Assembly (NCBI RefSeq): GCF_014648495.1 | Contig: NZ_BMRF01000033.1 | Coordinates: 1 to 64,000 of the forward strand | DNA from: Actinomadura cremea | GTDB lineage: Bacteria; Actinomycetota; Actinomycetes; Streptosporangiales; Streptosporangiaceae | Length of the DNA stretch: 64,000 bases | Reading direction: 5' to 3' | Shown: one piece after another, positions 34,101-41,382 of the stretch | Layout of the letters: each line of letters begins with the position of its first letter | Position numbering within the stretch: position 1 is the first letter of the stretch | Notes under the pieces: model-generated | The model's input: only the letters and a program-made list of their open reading frames with translations | What the model was told of the DNA's origin: nothing | Databases searched by the model: none | Position numbers and translations under genes: made by a program

Positions 34101-37100
34101 CAGGACCTCCGCCCACCGCTCCCGGGAGAGCAGCGGCGACTCCGGACGCGGCTCGCGGTCGGTCGCGTCCCAGAACTCCTCCAGGAGGCCGTGGACCGGA
34201 AGGAGCGTCCCGAGCCGGTGCGGCTCGGCCGCCAGCAGCGTGCCGCCCGGCCCCAGCAGCGCGGACAGCCGCCGCAGCGCGACCGCGGCGTCCCGCGCCC
34301 GATGCAGCGCGCCGACCGCGACGACGAGGTCGAACTCGCGGTCCCCGCCCTCCGGCGCGTCGATCGGCGCGTCGATGTGGTCGACGACGGTGCGGCGCGT
34401 CCGGTCGTCCGGGAGGACGGGCGGCAGAGTTGCCGTGGCGCCGATCTCCAGGACCCGCAGCGGCCGGTCCTGCGGCCAACGCCGCACGACCTGCCCGGCG
34501 AGCGCGGCGACGGCCCGTCCGGCGAGCACGCTGAACGGATCGACGTCGCGGAGCTGCCGCAGCAGGTCGGCGCCGCCGCCCGACCCCAGCAGGCCGTCCG
34601 CCGAGCGCTCGCCGCGCAGTATCCGGGCCAGGTGCCGTCCCAGGTACACCGCGAGGACGGTCCGCGCCGGGAACGCCGCGCCCCGGTGGAGCAGGTCGCG
34701 GTGCAGGTCGGCGACGTGCGGGGCGGACGGGGCAGGCGGCGGTGGCGCCGCCGCGCGCAGCATCCGGCGCAGGTGCGGCACGCGGCACTCGTCCGGCGTG
34801 CGGTCGCCGAGGGCGTCGGCCAGCGTGCGGGCGAACACCTCCTCCAGCAGGTCCGCGTACTCGCGGTAGCCCGGCTCGTCCCAGGACGACCGCAGGCGGG
34901 CGAAGTCCGCGGACGCCCCCGCGAGGATCGTCCGGGGGGAAGCGGGCCGCTCGTCGGGCGCGCCTCCGCGCGGCGCGGCGCGCAGCGCCATCGCGTACCG
35001 CGCCAGCGGGGCCCTGCTCGTCGCGGGCATCCGCCGCAGCCGGCAGCCGTCCATCTCGACGGCGACCCGGCCCGCGAGGTCGGCGATCGTGATGTCCCAG
35101 CAGACCTCGTCGCGGGTGCGGGGACGTGCGCGGACGTGCAGCAGCCCGTTCACCGGCGGCGTCCCCCACACCCGGACGGCGCCGATCGCCGCCGGCATGT
35201 ACCCGGCGCCCGCGCGCAGCTCGTCCACGAGCCACAGCACCCCGGCCTGGAGCGCGCTGTCCAGCACGACCGGATGCGCCTGGTAGCGGCCCTCGCCCTG
35301 GGCCGGGCAGCGGTACGCGGCGAAGATCTCGCCGTCGCCCCGCCACAGCTCTGTCAGGACCCGGAAGGCCGCGCCCCACATCATGTGCCCCTCGGCGGCC
35401 CGGGCGTAGTAGTCGGCCACGTCCACGGGCCCGGTGATGCGGGCCCGGAGCGCGTCGACGTCCAGCGGCGGCGGCGCCGGGCGCAGCAGCGGGCGCGCAC
35501 GTCCGCGGACGTGCTCGCGCTGCTGCCGCCCGCGACGGTCGGAACTCGCCACGGTGAAGGCCCCGGTCTCGGTCGACAGCGAGGTCTGCGCCCACACCGG
35601 CTCCGCCTCGGCGGCCGTCGGGACGACCATCGCCCGCCTGATGTCGACCCGGTCGACCTCCACCGCGTCGGCCGCCGCGGGCAGCGCGAGCCGCGCCGCC
35701 GCGACCGCCATCTCCAGGTATCCGGTGGCGGGCATCACCGCCGCGCCCGCCGCCCGGTGGTCGAGCAGCCACGGCGCCCGCACCGGGTCCATCTCGCCGA
35801 ACCAGGTGGGCTCCAGCACGGGCAGGCGTTCACCGAGGAGCGGATGCCCGAGCGTCCGCTCGCCGATCTGCGGCGCCCAGGCGCTCGGGCGGCCGACCCA
35901 GTACCGTTCCCGCTGCCAGGGGTAGGCGGGCAGCGTGCGCACGGCGCCGCGCCGGGGGAAGTGGACGTCCCAGTCGATCCGCGCCCCGGCCGCGATCAGT
36001 TCGGTGACCGCCTCCCGGACCCGCGCCGGGCCCGGTTCGTCCCGCCGCAGCGTGGCGGCGACCGCCGTCCGCGTCCGGGCCGCGCCGGAGAGGCGCCGCA
36101 GGTAGGAGCGCAGCACCGGATGGGGGCCGACCTCGACGAGCACGTCGCAGCCGTCGCCCAGCAGGTGCCCGACCGCCTCGGCGAACCGGACCGGTTCCCG
36201 CACGTTGCGCCACCAGTACGCCGCGTCCAGCTCCGGGCCGTCCACCGGCCCGCCCGTCACCGTGGAGACGAACGGGACGCGGGCCCGTCCCGGCCGCAGC
36301 CCGGCCAGCCTCTCGACCAGCCGGTCGCGGACCGGGTCCATCGCGGTGCTGTGGAAGGCGTAGTCGAGGTCGAGCCCGCGGAAGAACGCCTCCCCGCCGG
36401 CCAGCTCCTCGGCCAGCGCCTTCAGCGCGGCCTCCGGCCCGGCGACCGTGACGTCCCGGTCGGTGTTGACGGCCGCGATCTCCACGGCCGGATGCGCGGC
36501 CAGCACGCGCCGCGCCTCGGTCTCCGGCAGCCCGAGCGCGGCCATCCGCCCCCGCGTCCCCGCCTGCGCCGCGCTCCGCTCGGCGATCACCTGCGCGGCC
36601 TGCGCGAGCGTCAGCGCCCCGGACGCGTACGCGGCCGCGACCTCGCCGACGCTGTGCCCGCACACCGCCGCCGGGCGGACGCCCGCCGCCTCGAGCAGCG
36701 CGACCAGCCCGGCCTGCACGGCGAACAGCAGCGGCTGCGCCACCTCGGCCGCCCGCAGGTTCCCGGGCGACACGAGGCGGTCCGGCACCGACCAGCCCAG
36801 TCTCGGCGCGAGCTGGGCGTCCACGGTCTCGACGGCCGCCCGGAACACCTCGTCGTCCAGCAGGTCGGCGCCCATGCCCGCCCACTGCGATCCGTTGCCG
36901 GAGAAGACCAGGGCGACCCGGCCGTGCTCGACGGCCTCCGCCACCGTCGGCCGCCCGAGTTCCCGAACGGCCGATTCCGGCGAGTCCGCCAGCACGACCG
37001 CCCGATGCCGGTGCGCGCCCCGCCGCCGGGTCGCGGTGTGGGCGACGTCGTAGAACTCCCGCTCGCCGACGGACGCCAGGTGCGCGGTCGTGCGGGCCAC

Positions 37101-38489
37101 GGCCTCGTCCAGCGCCGCCGCGCTCCGGGCCGAGACGACGAACGGCACCGCCGCCCGGGGCGCGTCCCGCACGGCGGCTCGGACGGGCGGCGGTGCGAGG
37201 GCCACGTGGGCGTTCGCCCCGCCGAACCCGAACGAGTTGACGCCGGCGACCGGACGCCCGCCCGCATCGTCCACCGGCAGGGGCCGCGTCGCCACCCGCA
37301 GGCCCAGACCCGCGAAGTCGATCGCCGGATTCGGCTCCTCTGCGTGCAGGGAGGACGGGATCACGCGATGCCGCAGCACCAGCAGCGCCTTGAACAGGCC
37401 CGGCATGCCCGAGGCCGGTTCGAGATGGCCGACGTTCGTCTTCACGGACCCGATGGGAAGCGGGCCCCGGGTCCGTCTCGTGCCCAGGGCCCGGCCCAGC
37501 GCCTCGCACTCGACCGGATCGCCCGCCATCGTCCCGGTGCCGTGCGCCTCGACGTACACCAGCTCGTCGGCGTCCACCCCGGCGCCGTCGTACACCCGCC
37601 GCAGCAACGCCTCCTGCGCGGCCGGGTTCGGGAGCGCCAGCCCCATCGTCCGGCCGTCGTTGTTGCTGGCCGCGCCCAGGATGACCGCGTGGATCCGGTC
37701 GCCGTCGGCGAGCGCGTCCCGCAGCCGCTTGAGGACGACGACCCCGCCGCCCTCGGCCCGCACGAACCCGTCGGCGTCCGCGGAGAACGCCCGGCAGCGG
37801 CCGGTCGGCGACAGCATCGACGCCTGGCTGAACCCGACGTACGGGCCCGGACTGAGCAGCGCGTTGACACCGCCCGCGAGCATCAGCCGCCCCGACCCCT
37901 CCGCCAGCGCCCGGACGGCCCGTTCCACCGCGACGAGCGCCGACGAGCACGCCGTGTCGATGCTCATGCTGGGGCCGTGCAGGTCGAACACGTACGACAG
38001 CCGGTTCGCGGCGATGGAGAGCGTCGCCCCCGACATCGAGTACGGGCCCATGCCGCCCGGTTCGAGGGCCTGCAGCGTCCCGTAGGCGGGGTCGGAGAGG
38101 CCGATGAACACCCCGGCGTCCGTCCCGGCGAGCGTCCCGGGGTCGATGGCCGCGTCGTCCAGCGCCTCGGCGGCCATCTCCAGCAGCAGCCGCTGCTGGG
38201 GGTCCATCGTGGTCGCCTCCTTCGCGGAGATGCCGAAGTACGCGGCGTCGAACCCGGCGATGTCGTCGAGGAACCCGCCGGCCCGCGTGTAGCTCCGGTC
38301 GGGGCGCGGCACGCGTTCGTCCAGGAACCACTCGACGTCGAACCGGTCCGGCGGTGCCTCCCCGACCAGATCGGCGCCTCGCACGAGCGCGTCCCACAGA
38401 CCGTCCAGGTCCGTGATGCCGCCCGGAAGCCGGCACCCCGCCCCCACGATCGCGACCGCGTCCTCGGGCCGGACAGGTTCGTTCGCCAT
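31167..38489 (-). CDS. Type I polyketide synthase, single highly reducing module (KS-AT-DH-psiMT-ER-KR-ACP)
   Basis: 2440 residues; ATG at 38489 (GAGAGG upstream; GTG at 38531 possible). KS about 11-435 (Cys181 in DTACSSA, His316, His355); AT about 525-820 (Ser613 in GHSVGE; selectivity motif YAFH at about 710, between the malonyl HAFH and methylmalonyl YASH types); DH about 870-1160 (HRAAGAAVMP with His911, LDSALQ with Asp1077); methyltransferase-like region about 1300-1480 with a degraded SAM motif (LEIGATATLPP); ER about 1705-2025 (HGGAGGVGLA); KR about 2050-2230 (TGGLSGFG; Ser/Tyr/Asn in YSSLTTIGNVGQAPYVAGN); ACP about 2315-2400 (LDSL, Ser2357). No thioesterase. The single complete reducing set suggests iterative synthesis of a saturated or partly reduced chain. 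Confidence 0.95.
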   Translation of the reverse strand: MANEPVRPEDAVAIVGAGCRLPGGITDLDGLWDALVRGADLVGEAPPDRFDVEWFLDERVPRPDRSYTRAGGFLDDIAGFDAAYFGISAKEATTMDPQQRLLLEMAAEALDDAAIDPGTLAGTDAGVFIGLSDPAYGTLQALEPGGMGPYSMSGATLSIAANRLSYVFDLHGPSMSIDTACSSALVAVERAVRALAEGSGRLMLAGGVNALLSPGPYVGFSQASMLSPTGRCRAFSADADGFVRAEGGGVVVLKRLRDALADGDRIHAVILGAASNNDGRTMGLALPNPAAQEALLRRVYDGAGVDADELVYVEAHGTGTMAGDPVECEALGRALGTRRTRGPLPIGSVKTNVGHLEPASGMPGLFKALLVLRHRVIPSSLHAEEPNPAIDFAGLGLRVATRPLPVDDAGGRPVAGVNSFGFGGANAHVALAPPPVRAAVRDAPRAAVPFVVSARSAAALDEAVARTTAHLASVGEREFYDVAHTATRRRGAHRHRAVVLADSPESAVRELGRPTVAEAVEHGRVALVFSGNGSQWAGMGADLLDDEVFRAAVETVDAQLAPRLGWSVPDRLVSPGNLRAAEVAQPLLFAVQAGLVALLEAAGVRPAAVCGHSVGEVAAAYASGALTLAQAAQVIAERSAAQAGTRGRMAALGLPETEARRVLAAHPAVEIAAVNTDRDVTVAGPEAALKALAEELAGGEAFFRGLDLDYAFHSTAMDPVRDRLVERLAGLRPGRARVPFVSTVTGGPVDGPELDAAYWWRNVREPVRFAEAVGHLLGDGCDVLVEVGPHPVLRSYLRRLSGAARTRTAVAATLRRDEPGPARVREAVTELIAAGARIDWDVHFPRRGAVRTLPAYPWQRERYWVGRPSAWAPQIGERTLGHPLLGERLPVLEPTWFGEMDPVRAPWLLDHRAAGAAVMPATGYLEMAVAAARLALPAAADAVEVDRVDIRRAMVVPTAAEAEPVWAQTSLSTETGAFTVASSDRRGRQQREHVRGRARPLLRPAPPPLDVDALRARITGPVDVADYYARAAEGHMMWGAAFRVLTELWRGDGEIFAAYRCPAQGEGRYQAHPVVLDSALQAGVLWLVDELRAGAGYMPAAIGAVRVWGTPPVNGLLHVRARPRTRDEVCWDITIADLAGRVAVEMDGCRLRRMPATSRAPLARYAMALRAAPRGGAPDERPASPRTILAGASADFARLRSSWDEPGYREYADLLEEVFARTLADALGDRTPDECRVPHLRRMLRAAAPPPPAPSAPHVADLHRDLLHRGAAFPARTVLAVYLGRHLARILRGERSADGLLGSGGGADLLRQLRDVDPFSVLAGRAVAALAGQVVRRWPQDRPLRVLEIGATATLPPVLPDDRTRRTVVDHIDAPIDAPEGGDREFDLVVAVGALHRARDAAVALRRLSALLGPGGTLLAAEPHRLGTLLPVHGLLEEFWDATDREPRPESPLLSRERWAEVLKESGFTEVVQEVFADGDLSVTVAAGGRAPAAAHALPDATGTTWIVPEEDGSSGLARALRTALDQQGDRVLCCAPGDAPERIPADARAAGFVLVLGEGEGDGEGDDAGGTVDRATRRLAALRSVARAAERLPDGVDASLWLVTRACAALPEPDVEGVRSHPEDAAVWGAARSLGNEQPGLTVRRLCLHPTGNARHDAGRLAAELLDPGAEDEIVLTRRGRFVPRMLEHEPVTVPAAAHDGRELVIDDPGLSFTLGWRQADVPEPGPGEVRIEVRAIGLNYRDVMCAVNLLPVEAVENVFGGHEFGLECAGVVAAVGSGVSAVRPGDHVLAMGNTGFAGHAIVADWMVAPMPEGMTFTEAATLPMAFCTALYSLVTCARLAEGETVLVHGGAGGVGLASIQVAHRHGAHVIATAGTAVRRDLLRAMGVRHVLDSRGLRFAEEVRELTGGRGVDVVLNSLAGEAVTRSLETLGHGGRFIELGKRDIYENRPLALRPFGENLSYFGVDLGTLLWKAPGPAAAYMAGFAGLCREGALRALPHTVFPAARVQDAFTLMRHSRHVGKVVVSLDPRDEPVPVRPARTAPRPDPGGTYLVTGGLSGFGAETARWLARRGARRLALVGRRGAAAPDAPALLDELDALGVQARAHAADVTDIDAMRRIFQDADESGHPVRGVVHAAMHLDDAPLTDLDDARIRAVLHPKIAGALVLDELTRDRDLALFLLYSSLTTIGNVGQAPYVAGNLFLEALARRRRRAGRPALAVGLGALAGTGVLAAGTQERVLARLGIEPISPAEALAAVEGMLADGADVGMVGRCDWGRVGRVLPALRRPWLSHLVPPGLEEDGEDAADLARRVAGMTAEDAHAFIAERLTGLLSKVLLTPAEQIGHDRGLDEYGLDSLMAAELLSSLRDHFGVEIPPMELLRGGGTVTDIARLIVLRLGPRQDAAPGRVPAPAAPPPAGEVPRPREGDAAPARSRPVEEA

Positions 38490-38565
38490 GCCGCCATGCC
38501 TCTCGCTTGGCCGCTCCGGGGGAGCGGACACGCCGTGCCGATGACCTCGACCGCCTGCCGAAACA

Positions 38566-38594
38566 ACATAGAGTTACCGAGCGATTACACACAA
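38566..38594 (-). promoter_or_regulatory. Possible sigma-70-type promoter of the PKS/ole operon
   Basis: On the minus strand, TTGTGT (38589-38594) and CTATGT (38566-38571) stand 17 bp apart, 77 bp before the PKS start, in an AT-richer patch. The match to consensus is only fair. No clear operator was seen beside it. Confidence 0.3.
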
Positions 38595-38810
38595 GTGACC
38601 CAAGGGTGCCGCTCGTCTTCCCATGCCGTGCATGCGGGGCGTCGACGATCAGGGCCGTCGGAGGCTGAATGCGAGCGTGGGGCCGACCCCGCCGCGCCCG
38701 CGTGGACGTCCGCCGTGAGCACGCCCGCGATCGCTCGATCCGCCCTGCGCAAACACTGCTCGGATGTCCGGGAACGGTCGTGACCCACTGTGGTCGTTCG
38801 ACCTCATAAG

Positions 38811-38821
38811 GCGATCATCGC
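38811..38821. promoter_or_regulatory. Short palindrome before the hypothetical gene at 38868
   Basis: GCGATCATCGC (5-base arms, 1-base centre) lies 46 bp upstream of the next gene in the 378-bp gap after the PKS gene start. The remainder of the gap, apart from the possible PKS promoter, holds nothing I recognise. Confidence 0.3.
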
Positions 38822-38867
38822 TCGTAGATTGAGAGCCTCATCCCGCGACATGCCTGGAGGAGTCGCC

Positions 38868-39326
38868 ATGAATCCAAACCAACCGGTGTGGAACCCGTCC
38901 AAATGCAAGGGCGGCAAGACGCCGGCCTTCTCCGGCCAGGACGTCGTCACGGAGCTCGAGCAGAACGCCCCGCAGCCGCTGTTCGTCACGATGCACGACG
39001 CCGACCCCGGCAACGCCGGCTGGGACCACTCCTTCGTCCTCACCTACCGGGTCGTTCTTTCGGGGTGGACCGTCGCGGTCATCGCCCACGTGCACATCAA
39101 GAAGGAGAAGGGCGGCTACCGCCAGTTCACCGGCAATGCCTACATCCCGGGCTACGACAACTGGGATTGCCCGACTCCTCAGTTCGTCCTGGCCCAGGCG
39201 CCCGCCTTCGACCCGAACGTGCACACCTACGACCGGACCAAGAAGAACACGTCCTGGACCAACGACGCCGGCGCGGTCAACGCCTTCTACGGCGGCGCCG
39301 AACGCTACCCGCGACCCACGACGTAG
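38868..39326 (+). CDS. Hypothetical protein, no recognised family
   Basis: A 152-residue soluble protein starting MNPNQPVWNPSKCKGGKTPA, with an ideal TGGAGGAG site before ATG 38868, so it is probably expressed. No signal peptide or membrane helix. The middle (PLFVTMHDADPGNAGWDHSFVLTYRVVL, WTVAVIAHVHIKKEKGG) is predicted beta-rich; the C-terminal part is aromatic with many Asn/Tyr (TYDRTKKNTSWTNDAGAVNAFYGG). Two cysteines only. Composition (high Lys, Asn) is unlike its neighbours and may signal transfer. Function unknown. Confidence 0.75.
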   Translation: MNPNQPVWNPSKCKGGKTPAFSGQDVVTELEQNAPQPLFVTMHDADPGNAGWDHSFVLTYRVVLSGWTVAVIAHVHIKKEKGGYRQFTGNAYIPGYDNWDCPTPQFVLAQAPAFDPNVHTYDRTKKNTSWTNDAGAVNAFYGGAERYPRPTT

Positions 39327-39367
39327 AACCCGGTCGACCCGCCTCCCGGCTCAGCGGGCCGGGAGGC

Positions 39368-39733
39368 TCACATCCACTGGCGTTCCCGCGTCAGGTCGAG
39401 TGCGGCTCGATGGCCGATGTGCCGCGGGGGACCGGCGCCGCAGCGCTCACCGAGTCCGGTGAGGACGTCGGGCGCGCGGAACACGGCTTCGGCCATGGCC
39501 CACGTGCCGCCGTCGGGATAGGTGAGCTGGAGCAGGACGCAGTCGATGCCGTCGCTCGTCGAGTCGCCCGGTTCGTGGTAGGTCATCAGTTCGGCGTGGA
39601 CGTCGTCGTAGCGGGCGGCGATGACGCCCCCGCGGGTGCGTTCCATGACGAACCCGTCGGCGAAACGGTGGACGAGCCATTCACCGCGCCGACGGAGCCC
39701 GACGCCTCCCGCGGTGAGGAGCATCCCGACCAC
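39368..39733 (-). CDS. Small hypothetical protein
   Basis: Up to 121 residues, overlapping the end of the SDR gene by 53 bp if the first ATG is used; later starts are possible. The segment FADGFVMERTRGGVIAARYDDVHAELMTYHEP resembles the PH-like domain of actinobacterial membrane-associated DUF proteins, but I cannot name the family. It may be the C-terminal remainder of a longer protein. Confidence 0.45.
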   Translation of the reverse strand: MVGMLLTAGGVGLRRRGEWLVHRFADGFVMERTRGGVIAARYDDVHAELMTYHEPGDSTSDGIDCVLLQLTYPDGGTWAMAEAVFRAPDVLTGLGERCGAGPPRHIGHRAALDLTRERQWM

Positions 39734-40604
39734 GGTGAGGGGCGAAACCGAGTCGGGCCAGGAGCTTCTCGCTCTCGGCCCAGAGGCGGGCGGCGGCGGC
39801 TTCGTCGCGTGCGGCCTCCGCGGGCGTCTCCTCCGCCTTCCGATGGAAGTAGCGCCCTCCGTCGCGGCCGCCTTCGGCGCCGGTGGCCAGCCAGACGAGG
39901 GTCTCGGCGGGCTCGCCGGGCGGGACGGTGTCGGCCGCGGCCATGTGCTCCCGCATGGCCGCGTCCCCGTGGGAGGCGAAGTTGGTGGCCACCCTGCCGG
40001 GGTGCATGGCCTGCGCGACGATGCCGTCCGGGGCCGCCCGCCGGGCGAGTTCGCGGGTGAAGAGGATGCCGGCGAGCTTCGCCCGGCCGTAGGCGACGGC
40101 GGTGTGGAAGTCGCGGAGGCTCTGCAGGTCGTCCCAGTCCAGCCCGTCGCCGATCCGGTGGGCGTTCGACGAGACGGTGATCACCCGCACCGACGCGGCG
40201 GGCAGGCGCGCCGCGCTCGTCCGCAGCGTCGGCATCAGCTCCCGGGTCAGCAGGAACGCGGCGAGGTGGTTGGCGGCGAAGGTCGCCTCGGTTCCCTCCG
40301 CGGTGACGATCCGCCGATCCCGCACGCCGCCCGCGTTGTTGATCAGGACGTCGAGGCGCGGGGCCAGGTTCCCGATCGTGTCCGCCACCCGCCGGACCTC
40401 GGCCATCAGGGTGAAGTCGCCGCGCACCATCGCGAAGTCGCCGACCGCCGCGAGTTCCCGCTCGGCCTCCGCGCAGCGCCGGGGATCGCGGCCGACGCCG
40501 ATCACCTGCCGGCCGAGTTCCAGGAGCCCGCGCGCGGTCGATCTGCCGATTCCCGAGCTGGCCCCGGTGACGACCGCGACGGGCCGGTCCGCATCGAAGG
40601 TCAA
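39681..40604 (-). CDS. SDR-family oxidoreductase (retinol dehydrogenase-like)
   Basis: A 307-residue SDR: VVTGASSGIGRSTARGL, DVLINNAGG, VITVSSNAH and AVAYGRAKLAGILF (YxxxK). GVGRDPRR after strand 2 (Arg-rich) suggests NADP(H). The overall pattern matches retinol dehydrogenase/oxidoreductase types rather than beta-ketoacyl reductases. The C-terminus carries a basic repeat (HRGRDAPHRGRRR). ATG at 40604; it is 22 bp after the TetR gene on the same strand, so probably co-transcribed with that regulator. Confidence 0.88.
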   Translation of the reverse strand: MTFDADRPVAVVTGASSGIGRSTARGLLELGRQVIGVGRDPRRCAEAERELAAVGDFAMVRGDFTLMAEVRRVADTIGNLAPRLDVLINNAGGVRDRRIVTAEGTEATFAANHLAAFLLTRELMPTLRTSAARLPAASVRVITVSSNAHRIGDGLDWDDLQSLRDFHTAVAYGRAKLAGILFTRELARRAAPDGIVAQAMHPGRVATNFASHGDAAMREHMAAADTVPPGEPAETLVWLATGAEGGRDGGRYFHRKAEETPAEAARDEAAAARLWAESEKLLARLGFAPHRGRDAPHRGRRRAPSAR

Positions 40605-40626
40605 CGCTTCCGCCTTTCGTTCGTGT

Positions 40627-41274
40627 TCAGCGCGGCCGCAGCCCGTCCAGCAGCAGGTGGACGGTGAACTCGACCCGCTCGTCGATCTTCTCCGGCGCCG
40701 GCGGGCGGCCGGCCACGATGGCGCGGACCTGGCTGCCGACCACCATGCTCATGAAGGCGCGGGCGGCCTGCTCGGAGTTGGTCGGGACGATCCGTCCCGC
40801 CTCGCTGGCGCGGTCGAGGAGGCCGGCGACGAAGTCGACGACCAGTGCGGTGCTCAGTTCGTAGTTCGCGACGAAGATCTCCGGGAAGCGGTAGCTCTCG
40901 GTGTTGATGACGCGCTGCAGGCGCAGCCCGTCGGGCGTCGCCACCTGGTCGATCCGCAGCCGGGCGACCGCCTTCAGCGTTCCGGCGAGGTCGCCGTCGT
41001 CGAGCTCGTCGAGCACCTCCCGAGGTACGGCCTGCCGTTCGATGGCGCGCAGCACGGCGGCGAGGAACAGCGCGGCCTTCTCGGGGTAGCGGGCATAGAT
41101 GGTCCGCTTCGTCATGGCGACGCGGGAGGCGATCATCTCGATCGTCGCCAGTTCGTAGCCGTGCTCCAGGAACAGGTCCAGCGCGGTGTCGAGCAGCTCC
41201 GCATGGCGTGCCTCGGCCTGCTCGCGGGTGGGCCGCCCGGCCCCGCGGCGGGTCGGCGGGCCGGCGTTCGTCAT
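40627..41274 (-). CDS. TetR/AcrR-family transcriptional regulator
   Basis: A 215-residue regulator. HTH at about 20-68: LLDTALDLFLEHGYELATIEMIASRVAMTKRTIYARYPEKAALF. The C-terminal part resembles the TetR_C AefR-like ligand domain (AARAFMSMVVGSQVRAIV). It is divergent from the LuxE-like gene across a 108-bp AT-richer gap, so control of both the SDR and the LuxE/LuxC pair is likely. Confidence 0.9.
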   Translation of the reverse strand: MTNAGPPTRRGAGRPTREQAEARHAELLDTALDLFLEHGYELATIEMIASRVAMTKRTIYARYPEKAALFLAAVLRAIERQAVPREVLDELDDGDLAGTLKAVARLRIDQVATPDGLRLQRVINTESYRFPEIFVANYELSTALVVDFVAGLLDRASEAGRIVPTNSEQAARAFMSMVVGSQVRAIVAGRPPAPEKIDERVEFTVHLLLDGLRPR

Positions 41275-41382
41275 GCCGTCCTCCTCGAAACCGTCTCTTG
41301 CATCCGGGCCTCCCCCGCGTTAATGATACGTACGAGTTGCTATTTTCTCGAGTCCGGTTCCGGACTCAGGGAAGGATGCCCG

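Noticed and set aside
31380-38783. A very long plus-strand open frame (about 2460 codons) opposite the PKS
   Set aside because: It is the antisense shadow of the PKS gene; the minus strand has clear KS, AT, DH, ER, KR and ACP motifs, while the plus-strand translation is low-complexity Arg/Gly/Pro/Val.
41321-41340. CGTACG-centred symmetry in the TetR/LuxE divergent gap as an operator
   Set aside because: Symmetry extends only 6 bases and the flanks do not pair; too weak to list, although an operator is expected in this gap.
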